Of a DNA stretch of 64,000 nt, positions 44,504 to 56,862 are shown in pieces. How positions within the stretch are numbered: position 1 is the first letter of the stretch; each line of letters starts with the position of its first letter. The stretch lies in the NCBI GenBank assembly GCA_030789695.1, contig CM061136.1:128998648-129062647 (forward strand). Reading direction: 5' to 3'. Below the pieces are notes generated by a model that was not told where the DNA came from, searched no databases, and saw only the letters and a program-made list of their open reading frames with translations. The translations under genes were made by a program, and so were the position numbers. The DNA comes from Scilla litardierei. Taxonomy: Eukaryota; Streptophyta; Magnoliopsida; Asparagales; Asparagaceae.

Positions 44504-46789
44504 GTAACTGGATTCTTTATCATCATCATATTAGCCTTCATCCCAAACCTGGGCTTTTTTATATGACACAAAAGGATATCCTTTTACATCTAATCGGTGT
44601 ACAAAAGACAACTATAAAATTCACTAGTGCATCTATTATAAAACTTAGACAATTTTGATTTAGATTCAATGCATAATTTCAATGAATCTGGGTTTGGTTT
44701 TGTTCCAGTTCAGATTAATATATGATAGCCGATTCTTGTCTACTTTGTCTTTCTTCTACTTTTGACAATGCATTAATTGTTACAAAAAATGAAGTTTTTG
44801 TTGACAAACTTATGCCTTATGCTTATGTACAATTATAAAAACGAAAGTTTTTATCTAGGACAGGGTAGTCATTTTGATCTGAATGCTTGGACATCTTTCA
44901 TTTGTCAGAAAGAAAATAGAATAGGATAGCACATGCACTAAGCATTAACTTCTAACATTCGCTGCTTATTCTCGAAAGATGGAAGCATACATAAGCCTTT
45001 TGCAGTGCCCTTTCTCTTCATAAAATTCGTATACTTTTGGTCACATATGATGACACAAGGATATATGCCTTTTGTATTCGACCTATCATGTCCCTCTTGA
45101 TATCTTGCTATAATTTGTGGGCAAAATTTAAATTTCTTTCTTTCTGTTGTGCTTATATGTTCTGTATGTAAGGCTAGATGACAATGCAAGTGCCAATAAT
45201 TAATAATGGTTATTATGCAGGAAGCTACGCTTGGTGATTAGATTTGAAAATAAATTGGTAAAATTAACAGACGTATCATATAACTATATTGATATGAGAA
45301 TATCATTTTATTATTTGAATGGTGCAATATGTGTGCTAGTTATCGAGAACTACTGTATGCTATAATGAAAAAATAATCGATATCTAATATCAGCATGTGA
45401 TGTAACATAAAAAAGTCAATAGAAGGAGATAAGTTAGCAAACAAGGGGACCACTTGTATGGCACTCATAATTTCTTCCCCACACTATCTATTTTGAACTG
45501 TTTGGGGTTTCAATTGTGGCCATTTGTGGGATTCTTGCCTATATTCTGATCTATGTTGTATGCTTCTCTGTTTTGTGGTTTGGTTCAGCTATTTCAGTTG
45601 TTTCCTTTACTTTACTTCTTGTTGGGATGTTGGTTGTGTTTTATGGGGCTATTTTGCCTCTGCTGCTCTTGTGACTTGTTGTTTAGCCTCTGCTACTCGT
45701 GCAGTTTGCCTATTTGCATCCGCTGCTCTTTCGACTTGTTGTTTTGGTCTCTATTGCTCTTACATCTTACTGTTTTGCCTCTGAGGTATTTGTCATGTTA
45801 CACTCCTGGCAACTTATTATTTTTCTTTTGCAACAACTATTGCCTCTGTTTTTGTTTGTAGCATATTTTGTGATTCGGGTTCAACTTATTAAGGATATTG
45901 CCTTATGTTGACACCCGTAGCTTGGGGCTGTAATGAATTTTGATGATATTACCTTTTGATGGTTTGGCCTAACATTACCTCATGGGTATTTTAATATATA
46001 AGTTATTTTTGGGCTATGTACTTTGCATTGATGATTAATCCTATTGCTTGACTGGGGCAATGCCTTAGGTAAAATGACGTGTGCCATACTTTTGTTGGTT
46101 TATATGCTTTGTTGGATGATTGATTATTTGGGTTATGGAAAATATTGTAACCATGTTGCTTATTATTATGGTAATAAGTGTACAATTGATGCTTTTCCAT
46201 GCCTTTGATCACACATTAGCCTAGTATTACACATGTTATTATCGATAGTCCCAAAAAGCATAGGCTCAGATATACTATGAAATTAAATATAGGCCATCGA
46301 CCCTTCTCTGAGTTGTGACAACCATATTATGTCTCTTCACACTATGATACACAAACATATCCCTATAGCCATGATATTGTGACTTGATCATAATATACTA
46401 TTGTTAAACTTATTTCCTTAATGAATTAACTTGTCAGCTTAAGCTTAGGCTTGGCCAAATAGTTTAATTTTTGTGTCCTTTACAGCAGGGCGATTGTTAC
46501 ACTAGCATTGACATTACTAACGAGTTCACAGTTAATTCTTTCTGATCGTATGGTCCAAAAGAGCTGGAAAGTACGAATATAGTGTGATGACAACAAACTT
46601 TTCGGTAAGAAAAATGTCAATTGAGTGTGGCTTCTTCTAGTTCCACAGCCTTTAGTTTCCCCAGTTCTTTTGAATTGACAATTCTGTACTCTCCAGAACA
46701 ATCCATGCCGTCATGATACAAAATAAATTCCAATCTTAATCTTTAATCGTGAACTTAAAGGTCTATGTTGTATTGTATATAACCATATG
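44504..46789. other. Non-coding region, possibly former introns; short minisatellite
   Basis: AT-rich. A splice-acceptor-like site at 45220 precedes EATLGD and a stop, perhaps a remnant of the next SAP30BP-like exon. At 45650-45785 there are four to five diverged copies of a ~30-bp unit (tgcctctgctgctcttgtga type). Otherwise nothing recognised. Confidence 0.4.
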
Positions 46790-49259
46790 TGTCACGACCC
46801 GCTTCCCTAAAATGGAGGCGAGACGTGAAAAGGTCCGCACGAGAGTGGAGCTGTGAAGCCCCAAACCCGATAAGCGTCAATAAAACATAAGCAGGTCCCT
46901 GTAACCACAACGGAACAACAATAATAACACAAGGAGAGACTGAAATAAAATCTCATATCTCATAAATTGTCCAACATGAAAATAAGTCCAACATCCAGAA
47001 AAGCCACCAGGCTAAAAGAAAGAGTCTAAGGCCCAGAACAAGGCCAACAAAAGCAACAACATAACAAAGTATAGGTGCTACGCACCGACAACAAAACAGC
47101 AGTCTAAACAAAAGAAAAACACACCGAAAACACTAGGACTGGTCCCCAGTGTCCACGTACTCCCCGTCGAACACAAGCTCGGGCTCGGCGTCGGCAAACA
47201 CCTCGTCCTCAACAAGGTACTCAGGCTCAGGATCTAACATGTGTCACCCAAAAGAGTAAAGGGGCACATGTCAGCAAGTCTAAAAGACTTGGGCAAGGAA
47301 ACTAAAAGTAAGGCAACTAGCAACCTAGCAGTTGTAGTATGCATGACATGGCAGCTATAACATGAGTGCACAAGCAAGGCATGGCGAGACAATAAGTACA
47401 AGAGAACAATTATCGGGACACGACAAGAGTAGCCAAGCTACTAACAATCTCAATCAATTCACTATTCATGTTTCACTGTTGTTTTGTAGATGTTTACGCC
47501 TTACAGCTGAACGGTTTCACATTCACGCTGATTGGCCGCTTAACAACTACCCCAAACCCAGAGTTTACGCCTTACCATTGCAGTTGCTAATCGGGTAGAC
47601 TCCCAGTTGATTGACCGCTTAACTCTTACCCCCAATACCCACATGTAATCGAGCCAGGGTCCCCGCACACGAGCTCAGTAAATGAGCCGGGGTTGCTCCG
47701 CACAGGAGCTCGCATTCTAGTTCACGATTCATAAACATTTGGCGTAGGGGTGCACCTAGCCGATAACAAGCAATTCGGGCATTGGCTATCAACCAACACA
47801 TGGCCCGCTTCTGGAACACGAGCCAGGAACACAAGCATTGTAGCGAAGCTACGCAATCACGGAACACTTCAAGAATGCAATGACATGACAATTAATTTGC
47901 GTACCGTTAATGGAAATTAAACATGACATGGTAATTGTGCAACATGATAAATGTCGGAACTAGCTTCGTTGTCAAGCTAGTTTCCCCAATTTACGCCTAG
48001 GCGAGTATCATTTCGTCGCCTAGCCTCTTTTACGCCTACAACAAGCAAATGGCCTAAAACATGGCCTAACCCCTAAGTGGCAAGTTTCACTTGCCTAGCA
48101 CCGGGGATGACGATCACGAAGGTTCGTCTCGCGGATGCTAATCTACGGGGAGATCACTGTTATGGGGAAACAATCATCAAAACAACATTCATTCATTAGG
48201 GTTTCATGAAAATACAAATAGGTTATGAAAACATCAAGAGATCGATTTCTTACCGTGAGGAGGCGGAAGAAACACTCCAGAGAACCTATGGATCAGATCT
48301 GGAAGCCAATGGAGAAGTTTGGAGAACTAGGGGTTTTGGGGGATTTTGGGGATTTGATGAGATTTTGGGGAAGATGAGGGGTAGAATGTGTTGAGGGATG
48401 GTTTGGATGATGGAGGATGAGCTTGTAATGGAGGAATAAGGGCTTGAGCAAGAAGGGGGCTCAATGGGGGAGAAACTAGGGTTTTGGTTCGAGTGGAGGA
48501 AGAAGAAAACGTTTGGGAGGGGTTTAAATAGGATGGGCTGGCGGCTGTCCAGAAATTAGGGTTTTAACACAGATTAGTCGGTCAAAGAGCAACCACTGAC
48601 CGCCTAGTTTGGCAACTAGTCGGTCGGTCGACCAACACAGACCGACTAAGTGTAAACAGTAACTTCTGAACGAAAATAGGATTTGGATTTAGTCGATCGA
48701 TGAACAACTACTGACCGACTAGTTTGTCATCTAGTCGGTCGATAGACGTTCTTAAACCGACTAAGAGTGAACCGTACTGATACTAAAATTTAGTTGAAGA
48801 GTTAGTTGGTTAAAGAAGCATTGCTGACCGACTAGTTTGCAACCTAGTCGGTCAACCAACGTTCTTAGACCGACTAACGATAAACAGTAACTCCTGAATA
48901 ATTTAGAAAGCCAACTAGTCGGTCCAAGAAGGATTGCCGACCGACTGGATCGTCATCTAGTCGGTCGGTGCCCCTTCTTATACCGGCTAATAAGCACCAA
49001 AAGTTCCGATACGGAGCGCGGAGCTCCGGGATCGATTCCTAAGACTCCCAGGCTTGATCTAATAGTAAGATACGACCGTTATGAAGCCCGTCACGAATGA
49101 CATACTTCGAAATCGACGATCCTAAGGAAGAAACGAGAAGACACGACGAAACGATCGAAAATGAAAGTTACGGAGACGAAAACCACACATGAGGAGAAAA
49201 TCCACCAAAACATATATTATAATATAATAAATCCAGATACAAGGAAACCAGTCGTTACA
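46790..49259 (-). mobile_element. E8: solo LTR, gypsy type, with AGTCGGTC array
   Basis: TSD atatg (46785-46789 and 49260-49264). On the minus strand it runs TGTAACGACTGG...GGGTCGTGACA; 2470 bp. No internal domain, primer site or second LTR was seen, so a solo LTR is the simplest reading. TATA-like TATTTAAA (sense) at about 48523-48530, array 48573-48990 just upstream of it. Confidence 0.85.
48573..48990 (-). repeat. AGTCGGTC/GACCGACT array in E8
   Basis: Four units of about 113 bp with the same alternating sites as in E3 and clear homology of the spacers (tcaaagagcaaccactgacc against tcaaagaacaaccactgacc). Homology continues about 60 bp further upstream in sense (gcgcg.agctccg against gcgcgatgcttcg). 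E8 is otherwise unlike E3. Confidence 0.85.
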
Positions 49260-49716
49260 ATATGCATTTTTATCCCTTCATATTAGGTGGAGGCCTTAAA
49301 ATGCGCACTGTCACTTGCAGCCCTTGCCATGATATGGAAGACGGAAGGTGTCACATAAAATAACAAGTAAGCTGTACACCTGTAATTTTAATCCTCCATG
49401 TTGAGGACATTTGCTTTTTGGCTAGGCACGTTAGATGAATCTGTGACATCTTATTGATTCAAATGATGTAAATGACAGGGTTTCAGATGTTTTCAAAGGT
49501 TCCTAAAAAATACAAAGCTCATGCATAACTACATCATCTAGAGCTTTAGATGGAACCTAGAAGTCCTTTATATTCAGAACACAGAATGACCCAACTGTTT
49601 TTTGCTTGAAAAGGTCAACGAAGGGTTTTCATGCCATACTTTCCAACTTTTATTTTTTCAGGTTGAGTACATCATTCGATGAAGTTAGTGTTTATCCAAT
49701 TCCTGCATTGCTTTAC

Positions 49717-49855
49717 CTGGTTAAGAATTAGCTGCATGTAATTACATATAACTTGAATATTAATTAAGTTTAGTGTTAAGAATTTGCATATAACGCCATG
49801 AAAGCCATGAAGAAGTTACAATCTGTTTTTGCCAGTATTACATCTTTGCATACGT
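49717..49855 (+). repeat. Inverted repeat, left arm
   Basis: About 130 bp matching the reverse complement of 51110-51240 with few differences, 1.25 kb apart; starts ctggttaagaatt. Could be terminal repeats of an unknown DNA transposon or two copies of a MITE. No matching target duplication found. Confidence 0.6.
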
Positions 49856-51109
49856 GCATTCCCTTGCATATTAGATACTGAAGAACCTAAATATTATCAG
49901 CACAGGCGTGCTGTACTGTATCATTCTAAAAAGGAAGTAAGATTTTCTTCTGTTTAAGAAATTTTGTATGCATTACTTTTGACATTTGCAGACCTTATAT
50001 CATTAGGCATGTTATAACCATTAAACCATAATCTGTTATCAGTTGTATCTCAACATACTCAAATAAGGAGTTGTTGAACCTTTTGCTACTGCTTTGCTGC
50101 ATTCGCTTTGTGTGGTTAGGTGTAACTGATTTTGTCGCCAGCCATAACCTCTCAACTGAATAAAAATCAAGTCTGTAACAGGTATCACAATTATTTGAGC
50201 ATAATTAGGGAGCTCATAAAGAGTTGCCCAATCCCAATAATAATTGAAGAACCATGTTAGAATTACAATAAAACATCAATATCATGTTAAGGGTGGTATC
50301 ATGCGTAAGTCTGCCCAGGCTGTTAATAGGCCTGCCGCTCAAGCTATCCGATCTAAGTATTGAATTTATTTCTGTATTCTTTTTATTTGGTTCTAGTTAG
50401 ATGTCTGTCAACTTCTATGATTCTCCAAACTTACCATGTGCATCTGAGTTGACATACTGAGCTTGAGCTTATCTATTACTTGCTAGTGATGATTGTTGGA
50501 TAATTGTATACTTAATGGTAATTTTAAGTCAATATATCTGATGTAGATGGAATTGAGTTGACAACAGGATCAGACAGATGGGTGCTCAAAAACTGGAGAA
50601 ATAAAAGAATGATGTTCCTACCCAATTTAAGTTGCAGTAGGCATTCTGGGCAACTTAGTCCCTCAAAATATTTTTAAAAATGATTTGTCCCTCTTTTAGG
50701 TAGGTCTAAGTCTACAGAATCTATATATTACATGCCTAGATGACCAGAGAGGTTTCTTACAGCATGGTCAAATGTACAAAAACTTCACTTTCATGAGCAC
50801 GATATGTGGCCAATCTTATTATTTCCCCTGCACTTCTCCTCTCCATCATCTTTTTCTGGCATAATAATCCAGCCACCTCCATTGGTCATCTTCCAAGCTT
50901 CAACAATGCGGTGAGGTTATCCTTCTGGTTTCCCTTTGGTTAGCGATGAGCAACTTCACAATAATAATTTTTCTAGTAAGTCTACCAGCTGAGTTTAACT
51001 CTAGCCGCATCACAATTCCTTGGCATGTAGGAAGTTAATCGGAAACTCCTTTATGAGCAATGTGCTAGGGGATTTTCAAATTTATAAATATGAGGAGACC
51101 AAATTCATC

Positions 51110-51240
51110 CACGTATGCAAAGATGTAATACTGGCAAAAACAGATTGTAACTTGTTCATGGCTTTCATGGCGTTATATGCAAATTCTTAACACTAAACTT
51201 AATTAATATTCAAGTTACCTGTAGCAAATTCTTAACCAGT
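51110..51240 (-). repeat. Inverted repeat, right arm
   Basis: Reverse-complement partner of 49717-49855. Confidence 0.6.
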
Positions 51241-52659
51241 TAAAATTTGGTTGTATTGGGACAATCCCGTTGCAGTGTAATGTTTAGATTCTCTCGAGAA
51301 AGGAATCGGTGCACTTGTATCACATGGGCAACACAGTTTCTATTATGTACCCTCATAAAGTTTAAATTGGGCAGATGACAACATTATAATATCCCCAAGA
51401 GTCAATATGAAAAGTAATTAGATGGAGAGATTAACGTAACCAAATTTGTTAATGCTTCCTATCAAACTGCAAAACCTAACCCCAAAGAAAACACATGTTC
51501 CCTCCATCTATCCAAAACTAGCAGGAAAAAATAATTGGGACTCATGGCATCCATGAGAAGCCCACATGATTTTTCCTTCTTTGTTTATAATTTCGTCTTT
51601 TTGAATCATTAGATCAAGGATTCAAGAATTCATTACCAAAGTCTTTAAAAAATCAAGGACATCCCCTAAATATTTTATTGTTGTGTGGATATAAATAGAA
51701 GTGGTGGGATCAAAAGTCAATCCGCATTTTATTAACATCCATATCCCAAAAATAGAAACCCCAGCATTCAAAGCTAATATAAATTTCACACCCACCAATA
51801 TGATATGTGTCATTATCTAACCACTTACTACATCCTATGTGTGGTTTTGTGTTATCTCCTGCTCATCTACATCGTTGAAATGATTATGATTTATTATCAA
51901 TTAAATTAAAAAGTTCCTTTTAAAGTAAGAGAGATGGAAAATATTCATGTTTAAATAATTTTTTGCTTATTTAGATTCTTTGCTTTCGTGCAAGAAAAAA
52001 AATCTGTGTATATGTTTAGCTTGCTCACCTTGGGCCATCACTGAATTTATGTCAATAAATACTCTTCCCTTGGTTGTTTTCTGATGAAAAATGAAGCTCA
52101 CTACTAATACAGAGATTCTATAAAGTAAATGATAGTTTCACATTATTACAATGGCCTCAAATCTCTATGGACATACTTCAATCTCTTCTGGGGTGTTTCC
52201 CCTTTTCTACAGCATATGAGAGTTTATGTACATACATCGAATGCGTTCAGCACTTCGAGTTATTATCTAACAGCATGTACTAATTTTTGGTGGTCATCTG
52301 TTTTGCAGGAATTTTGTGAAGTTTATGAATACTGCAGCACAATCGTTTGAATTCACTTACAGAACCATTATAAATCTATCTACTATGGTATCTTCTAAGT
52401 TTTTTTAAATGAGATCCATTTGTGACATTTCTAACTTAGGGTGGGAAAAGGGGGGAGATGTTTTTTGAGTTATTAATGCCATCAAAATTTGTGTAAAGTT
52501 TGCAACCTAATCTCAATTGGTATACTTGAGATTATTGTCTACCCAGCCAAGTTGAATATGATTGTTGAAAAGGTGTCTGCTTGGTATAAATTGAAGCAAT
52601 GCTTTCGCCTTCAGTCTTGGTTTAGTTTAGACTTGCAAAAAGTGCATGCCATGCTTCAG

Positions 52660-53533
52660 TCTTGGTCTTTATGCTTTTGTTAATGGAGTTCTCGTAGGTA
52701 ACTCTTCATTCAAAAATTTCCTCATTTAAAGTATATTGTTTTTCAAATCTTTAGTTAATTTTGTTCCATTCCATCTTGTTTTCTTGTGAATAATATGTTC
52801 TCGATATGCAAGCTCGTCGAGTGGTCCATTTAGCTTCATGTTTGAGTGTCCAGTTTTCTGTTAATGATGGATTGAATGTCTTAGCTTTGCTTAGCACAAC
52901 CGTAAGCTTGCAGGTTAGTTGATGTTGATAAATAATTTTTATTTACTCTGTTTGTATATAATTTCTGCTGATTAAAATTTCTATCCATCGTAGAACTAAA
53001 GGTGCATGTTATGCGCAAAAACCAGCAGGTATTGTGGGTGGTCCCGTTCAGTTGATTGCAGGAAATGTGACAACAGATTTATCAAACAACATGTGGTCTT
53101 AGATGGTATGACATAAAAACGTATTAAGCTAACAGTGATTAAGTCTTGCTCAATTTCCCTACAATATTCTCATTTAATTACATCGGCACTATTCAGATTG
53201 CACTAAAGAGCCTAACAAGGCAAATGGACCTTGGTAATGCCAACAAGAACATCACTTGGAATTCAGACAAAATTCCTACTCAAACACCTTTCACTTGGTA
53301 CCAGGCAAAAATCTTGGCATAATTTTTTTTGATTTGGAACTTAATTTTATAACTAAGATTATGGTTTTCTTGCTTTTGATGAGGCTACGCTTCAAGTTCC
53401 TTCGAGTTCGGATCCAGTCGTATTGGACTTGCATGGCATGCAGAAGGGAGTTGCGTGGGTGAACAACAAAAACATTGGATGAGTCTGGCAGAAGTTCAAT
53501 GTCGCCGAGAACAACTGCACGCCTTGCGACTAC
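52660..53533 (+). pseudogene. Beta-galactosidase (GH35) pseudogene fragment
   Basis: Pieces of the C-terminal half of a plant GH35 beta-galactosidase, in order: YAFVNGVLV before a GT at 52697; SGPFSFMFE and NDGLNVLALLSTTVSLQ; an 80-bp intron 52914-52993; AGIVGGPVQLIAGNVTTDLS; YSDCTKEP; NITWNSDKIPTQTPFTWYQ; SSSDPVVLDLHGMQKGVAWV; NNCTPCDY. These are the jelly-roll domains following the catalytic barrel of cell-wall beta-galactosidases. Introns are kept, so it came by DNA duplication or is an old gene remnant. Many frameshifts and stops; the catalytic domain is absent. It runs straight into an Hsp70 fragment. Confidence 0.8.
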
Positions 53534-53551
53534 ACTCATATTCTAGCTGTT

Positions 53552-53688
53552 CTTGATGAGGTGATTCTGGTTGGAGGATCCACTCGTATTCCAGCTGTTC
53601 AAGAGGGCTTGTGAAGAAGTTGACAGGAAAGGAGCCCAATATAACCGTCAGCCCTGATGAAGTTGTTGCTCTTGGTGCGACTATTCAG
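53552..53688 (+). pseudogene. Hsp70 (plastid/bacterial DnaK type) fragment
   Basis: LDEVILVGGSTRIPAVQ, then after a two-base insertion LVKKLTGKEPNITVSPDEVV and ALGATIQ: the end of the nucleotide-binding domain of DnaK-type Hsp70, closest in style to chloroplast stromal Hsp70. Only about 45 codons. It ends at CAG followed by GT, possibly an exon end. Directly upstream is the beta-galactosidase fragment; 17 bp downstream E9 begins. Confidence 0.85.
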
Positions 53689-53705
53689 GTTACTAGGTTA
53701 GGTTC

Positions 53706-54810
53706 TGTTACGACTATTTTGACCGGGCCCAGAAGAGCCAAGTCAATGACGACCGGTCAACCGGCCTGCAACAGCCTTGGGGCCCCGGACCCAGAGATCT
53801 CACGGGCGGGCCGCGCTTATCCGCCCAAGACAAAGGCCCAAAAGACTGCCCACTTCCGTAGTGGAGGAAGTCGGGGCCCAAATCGAGGAAGCCTTCGCCA
53901 AGTATGGCAACCGCCCAGTGTCATCATGATCTGCCAATTAGGATAGCCACCTTCATGGCTCGCCAAATACGGCAACCGACTTTATGGCCATCACTCCCCA
54001 ATAATGGCGGCCACATTCAATGTCATCACTCCACCTTCATGGCATTTATCCCTCCATAAAGCATGGCAATGATGGGGGTCAACATGGCCCATTAAGACGA
54101 CCTCATCAATAGCGACCATGATGTCTCATCATGGCCCATTACTATGGGACTCGCCTATATGAAGAGGGGGGAGGCATCTTCACCAAGGGGACGATTTACA
54201 ACGAAGGTATCACAAACTCCCTCTTTCACCTTCTTCCGCCTTGACATATTTCTCCTCCATAGCTCGGCTCGAGGATCGGGCTTCGTCTTTCCGTGAATCG
54301 AGCCCGATCCCACCGAGCATCCCTCAGACTATATCTGACTTTGGCTTCGTAGGGGATTCGGTCGGAACCAAGGTCCGACCCCCCTGACGATCTCCTTCGT
54401 CCATTCAGGTCCAGGAGATCCTGCGGTGCCGAGGCTACCCCTCAGCGTCATCATAGCCGAAGCCGAGTGCCATCATCCCTGAGCCCGTTCGTCTCCACCA
54501 GTAGAAGATCGTCGCCCTGCCGAGGCCACCCCTCGGCTAGCCAACGCGACGATCCGTGCGTCCTTCATCGATCGACCCCGCCTTCTACCGATCACAGAAG
54601 TTGTCATCCCGCCGAGGCTACCCCTCGGCCCGCCGGAGATCGAAACGGCGCCTTCCCGCTCGAGCGAACGCGCCATCAACCGACCATCCAGGTCATCTAC
54701 GTCTCATGTGGCTACCACGACAACACGGGGGTCCCGCGAGTCCCCTTTGACCGCGTTGACCCCGCACCCTCCATACTATCGATTTACGGGTGAAAAATCA
54801 CCCGTAAACA
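53706..54810 (+). repeat. E9 5' LTR (gypsy type)
   Basis: TGTTACGACT...CCCGTAAACA, 1105 bp, ended by a primer site. TATA-like ctatatgaag at about 54150. The 3' LTR is outside the window or beyond E10. Confidence 0.8.
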
Positions 54811-54812
54811 TC

Positions 54813-54831
54813 TGGCGCCGTCTGTGGGAAC
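54813..54831 (+). other. E9 primer binding site
   Basis: tggcgccgtctgtgggaac, two bases after the LTR. This sequence is the usual primer site of many plant gypsy elements (Tat/RIRE2-like). Confidence 0.8.
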
Positions 54832-56510
54832 GAGTCGACGCCCATGTCATCAACCAAACCGATGATCACTCTTTCCAGTAATAGTGTCCCCTTGGGGCGA
54901 AGGGGAGGGGAAAAGCGAAGAAAGCCGCAAAGCCAAGGGTCCGCCCATAAGAAATCGGAGCATATATTCTCGCCAATGACTCTTCCCTTATTCTATACAG
55001 ATTCTCCAGTGAGATTCTTAGCGCTTCGCTTCGTGAACCTCCCAAGGCTCTAAGACCAAAATCAACCCCACCTTCATCAAAAAATCAACAGGACTCTGTT
55101 CATCCATCACCGAGTTCCCCGGTGTTGTCCACTACCCCTGCGAGCTCAACATGTTGGCCCCATCTGAGCGAAGTGCCGTCCTCAAGGCCAACATCACAAG
55201 CAAGAAAGTGTGACGATGCCTCCATTGACTCTGGATAACGGAGAACCGCACAAGTCGAGGCTCGTATGGTCTCGACCCAAAATCGAGGCTCGGTGGAGAG
55301 TCGTCAACGATCCTTGTACGACTCCCACGACTCTCCAGGGGGTCGACGAGAAGCTCTTTTCAAAGAAGCTGGAAAATCCTTCGAGTCGGAGACGATGATC
55401 TCTAGCTCGCCGGAGGCGCCGACTTCCAACCGGTTCGCCGGAGGCGCCAACTTCCGACCCTACCCAAAGTCGCCGACCAGTTGAACTTGTCATCAGAATT
55501 CAACCCAAGCTCGGCATGCTGCTACAGTCCTGCTGAGGTTCCGACCGCCGGTGGAGCTCGCACCTCCTCCGATCGACCCAAGCGAGCCAGATCTGATCTC
55601 CGATTTTGCCGATGACATCAACACGCCCTGTCAAGCTCGAGCAGAGGCCATCGACTCCCTCGCCCCCTTCCGATCCGCAGTCACAGGGGCCGCCTCCACC
55701 AGGATCGATCCACGTTGCTGAGGGTCGAAACTTCCTCGACGAAGCCTTCTGATCGATGTTGCGACTCCTTCGTCCCCTTCCAATCCGAAGCTGCCCAAGC
55801 TCGAGACTTCTTCGGCAAAGCTGCACAGACCGCCTCCTCTTCCGATCCAAAGCTGCCAATGGACAAAGCTTCTTCGATGAAGCTGCTGAGCCCACCTCCA
55901 AATTTCGACCCAAGCTCGGACCTTTTTTCGACGGGTCTGCCATGGATCGAGGTGTCTTCGGTGAGGTTGGATGGCTCACCTCCTTCACCGACCCGAGCTT
56001 GATTGATCCTCGGCAAGCTTCACATCGAGAGATGAGTAAGAGAGGCAAAGATAGACAGCCAACCCAAGAGTCTCGAATAAATAGACTTTGGAGCTCGGAA
56101 ATGATCTTCCAGATAAGTTCCTCTTACAAATCTTCACATTCTGTATGATCTTCTAGCTGATTTCTGATGCAGCGGCCCCTCAATTCTTATCATTGGTTGG
56201 ACATGGAGAAGGGTCTATCATGTCCCCGAGCAAGGTGATGGAATCTTGGTGGTGTGGAGCCGGGACCCCCTTACCGAGCCCCTCCAGCGACCTACAGATG
56301 TTCGGTGGCTTCCACCCCGAGATCGATAGCTACTGAGAGCTCGGTCTTGAAGATCGACTTCACCCCGGAGGTCGACACAACACCACCATAGTCAAGCACG
56401 GCCCGACTTCTTCCACCACCTCCTTCGGCTTGACCCAAGCTGGCCCTTGCCTGATCCAAGACACTCCCTCTGATCTTGCAAATCAGACTCGCCGTTATCT
56501 CGCCCGTAAG
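54832..56510 (+). other. E9 internal region without recognised gene
   Basis: A short ORF starting 54844 (MSSTKPMITLSS, basic) is at the position of a gag start but has no gag motif. From 55500 to 56050 both strands are open because of composition and repeated Ser/Pro/Asp-type phrases. Confidence 0.45.
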
Positions 56511-56627
56511 ATTCTTAACTCACCTGATAGAGCCTGCACTTTGGCCAGGCATGTGTTTAATGAAGTGATCGCAGAGCTGGACACCCTTGGGGAAGAATCT
56601 TACAGGGACACCACCCTCATCATGCAA
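56511..56627 (+). pseudogene. Captured 14-3-3 protein exon (39 codons)
   Basis: Reads [16 protein letters not shown], then [20 protein letters not shown] and IMQ: helices 7-8 of plant 14-3-3 proteins, a phosphoserine-binding regulator family. The match starts and stops abruptly, close to positions where plant 14-3-3 genes have exon boundaries as far as I recall. The lead-in ends in ag. Just after it, in another frame from 56627, KLSVAYKS resembles the N-terminal 14-3-3 motif LLSVAYKN (weak). Within E9, so probably transduced. Confidence 0.8.
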
Positions 56628-56862
56628 AGCTCTCCGTCGCATACAAGAGCATCCATGTCAAGCGCTCGCGCCAAGCATCCAAGTCGCCTTGCGGAGCCCG
56701 GGGTGTAGCCAATCATCCGAGCCTATCGACCATCTGCGCTGCCCCTCCACCTCGACGGCGACAGCTACAACGACGAGCGCCGGAGCCGGCAGGGGGTCAC
56801 AGAGAAGGCTGTGGGTGAAGAGCCGCTCTCCGGATTAGTGGAACCGGGTGAGCCACCCGTCC

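Larger units (their letters stand above)
49265..52660. other. No recognised gene; inverted repeat pair
   Basis: AT-rich intergenic or intronic DNA. The only structure I see is the pair of inverted arms at 49717-49855 and 51110-51240. Confidence 0.4.
53706..56862 (+). mobile_element. E9: gypsy-type element, 5' part, carrying a 14-3-3 gene piece
   Basis: LTR, primer site and about 2 kb of internal sequence before E10 interrupts it. No gag, RT or integrase is recognisable in this part. The internal region is GC-rich with repeated phrases (cgacccaagctcgg, cttcttcgatgaagctgc). Probably non-autonomous. Confidence 0.7.

Noticed and set aside
45524..45861. Cys/Leu-rich hydrophobic ORFs resembling membrane peptides
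   Set aside because: Produced by a diverged 30-bp minisatellite in non-coding DNA.
46790..49259. E8 as a complete short element rather than a solo LTR
   Set aside because: No internal direct repeats as LTRs, no primer site or polypurine tract inside; one pair of TG/CA ends with one target duplication.
55500..56048. Long ORFs on both strands inside E9
   Set aside because: Repeated Ser/Pro/Asp-type phrases and high GC keep several frames open; no domain visible.
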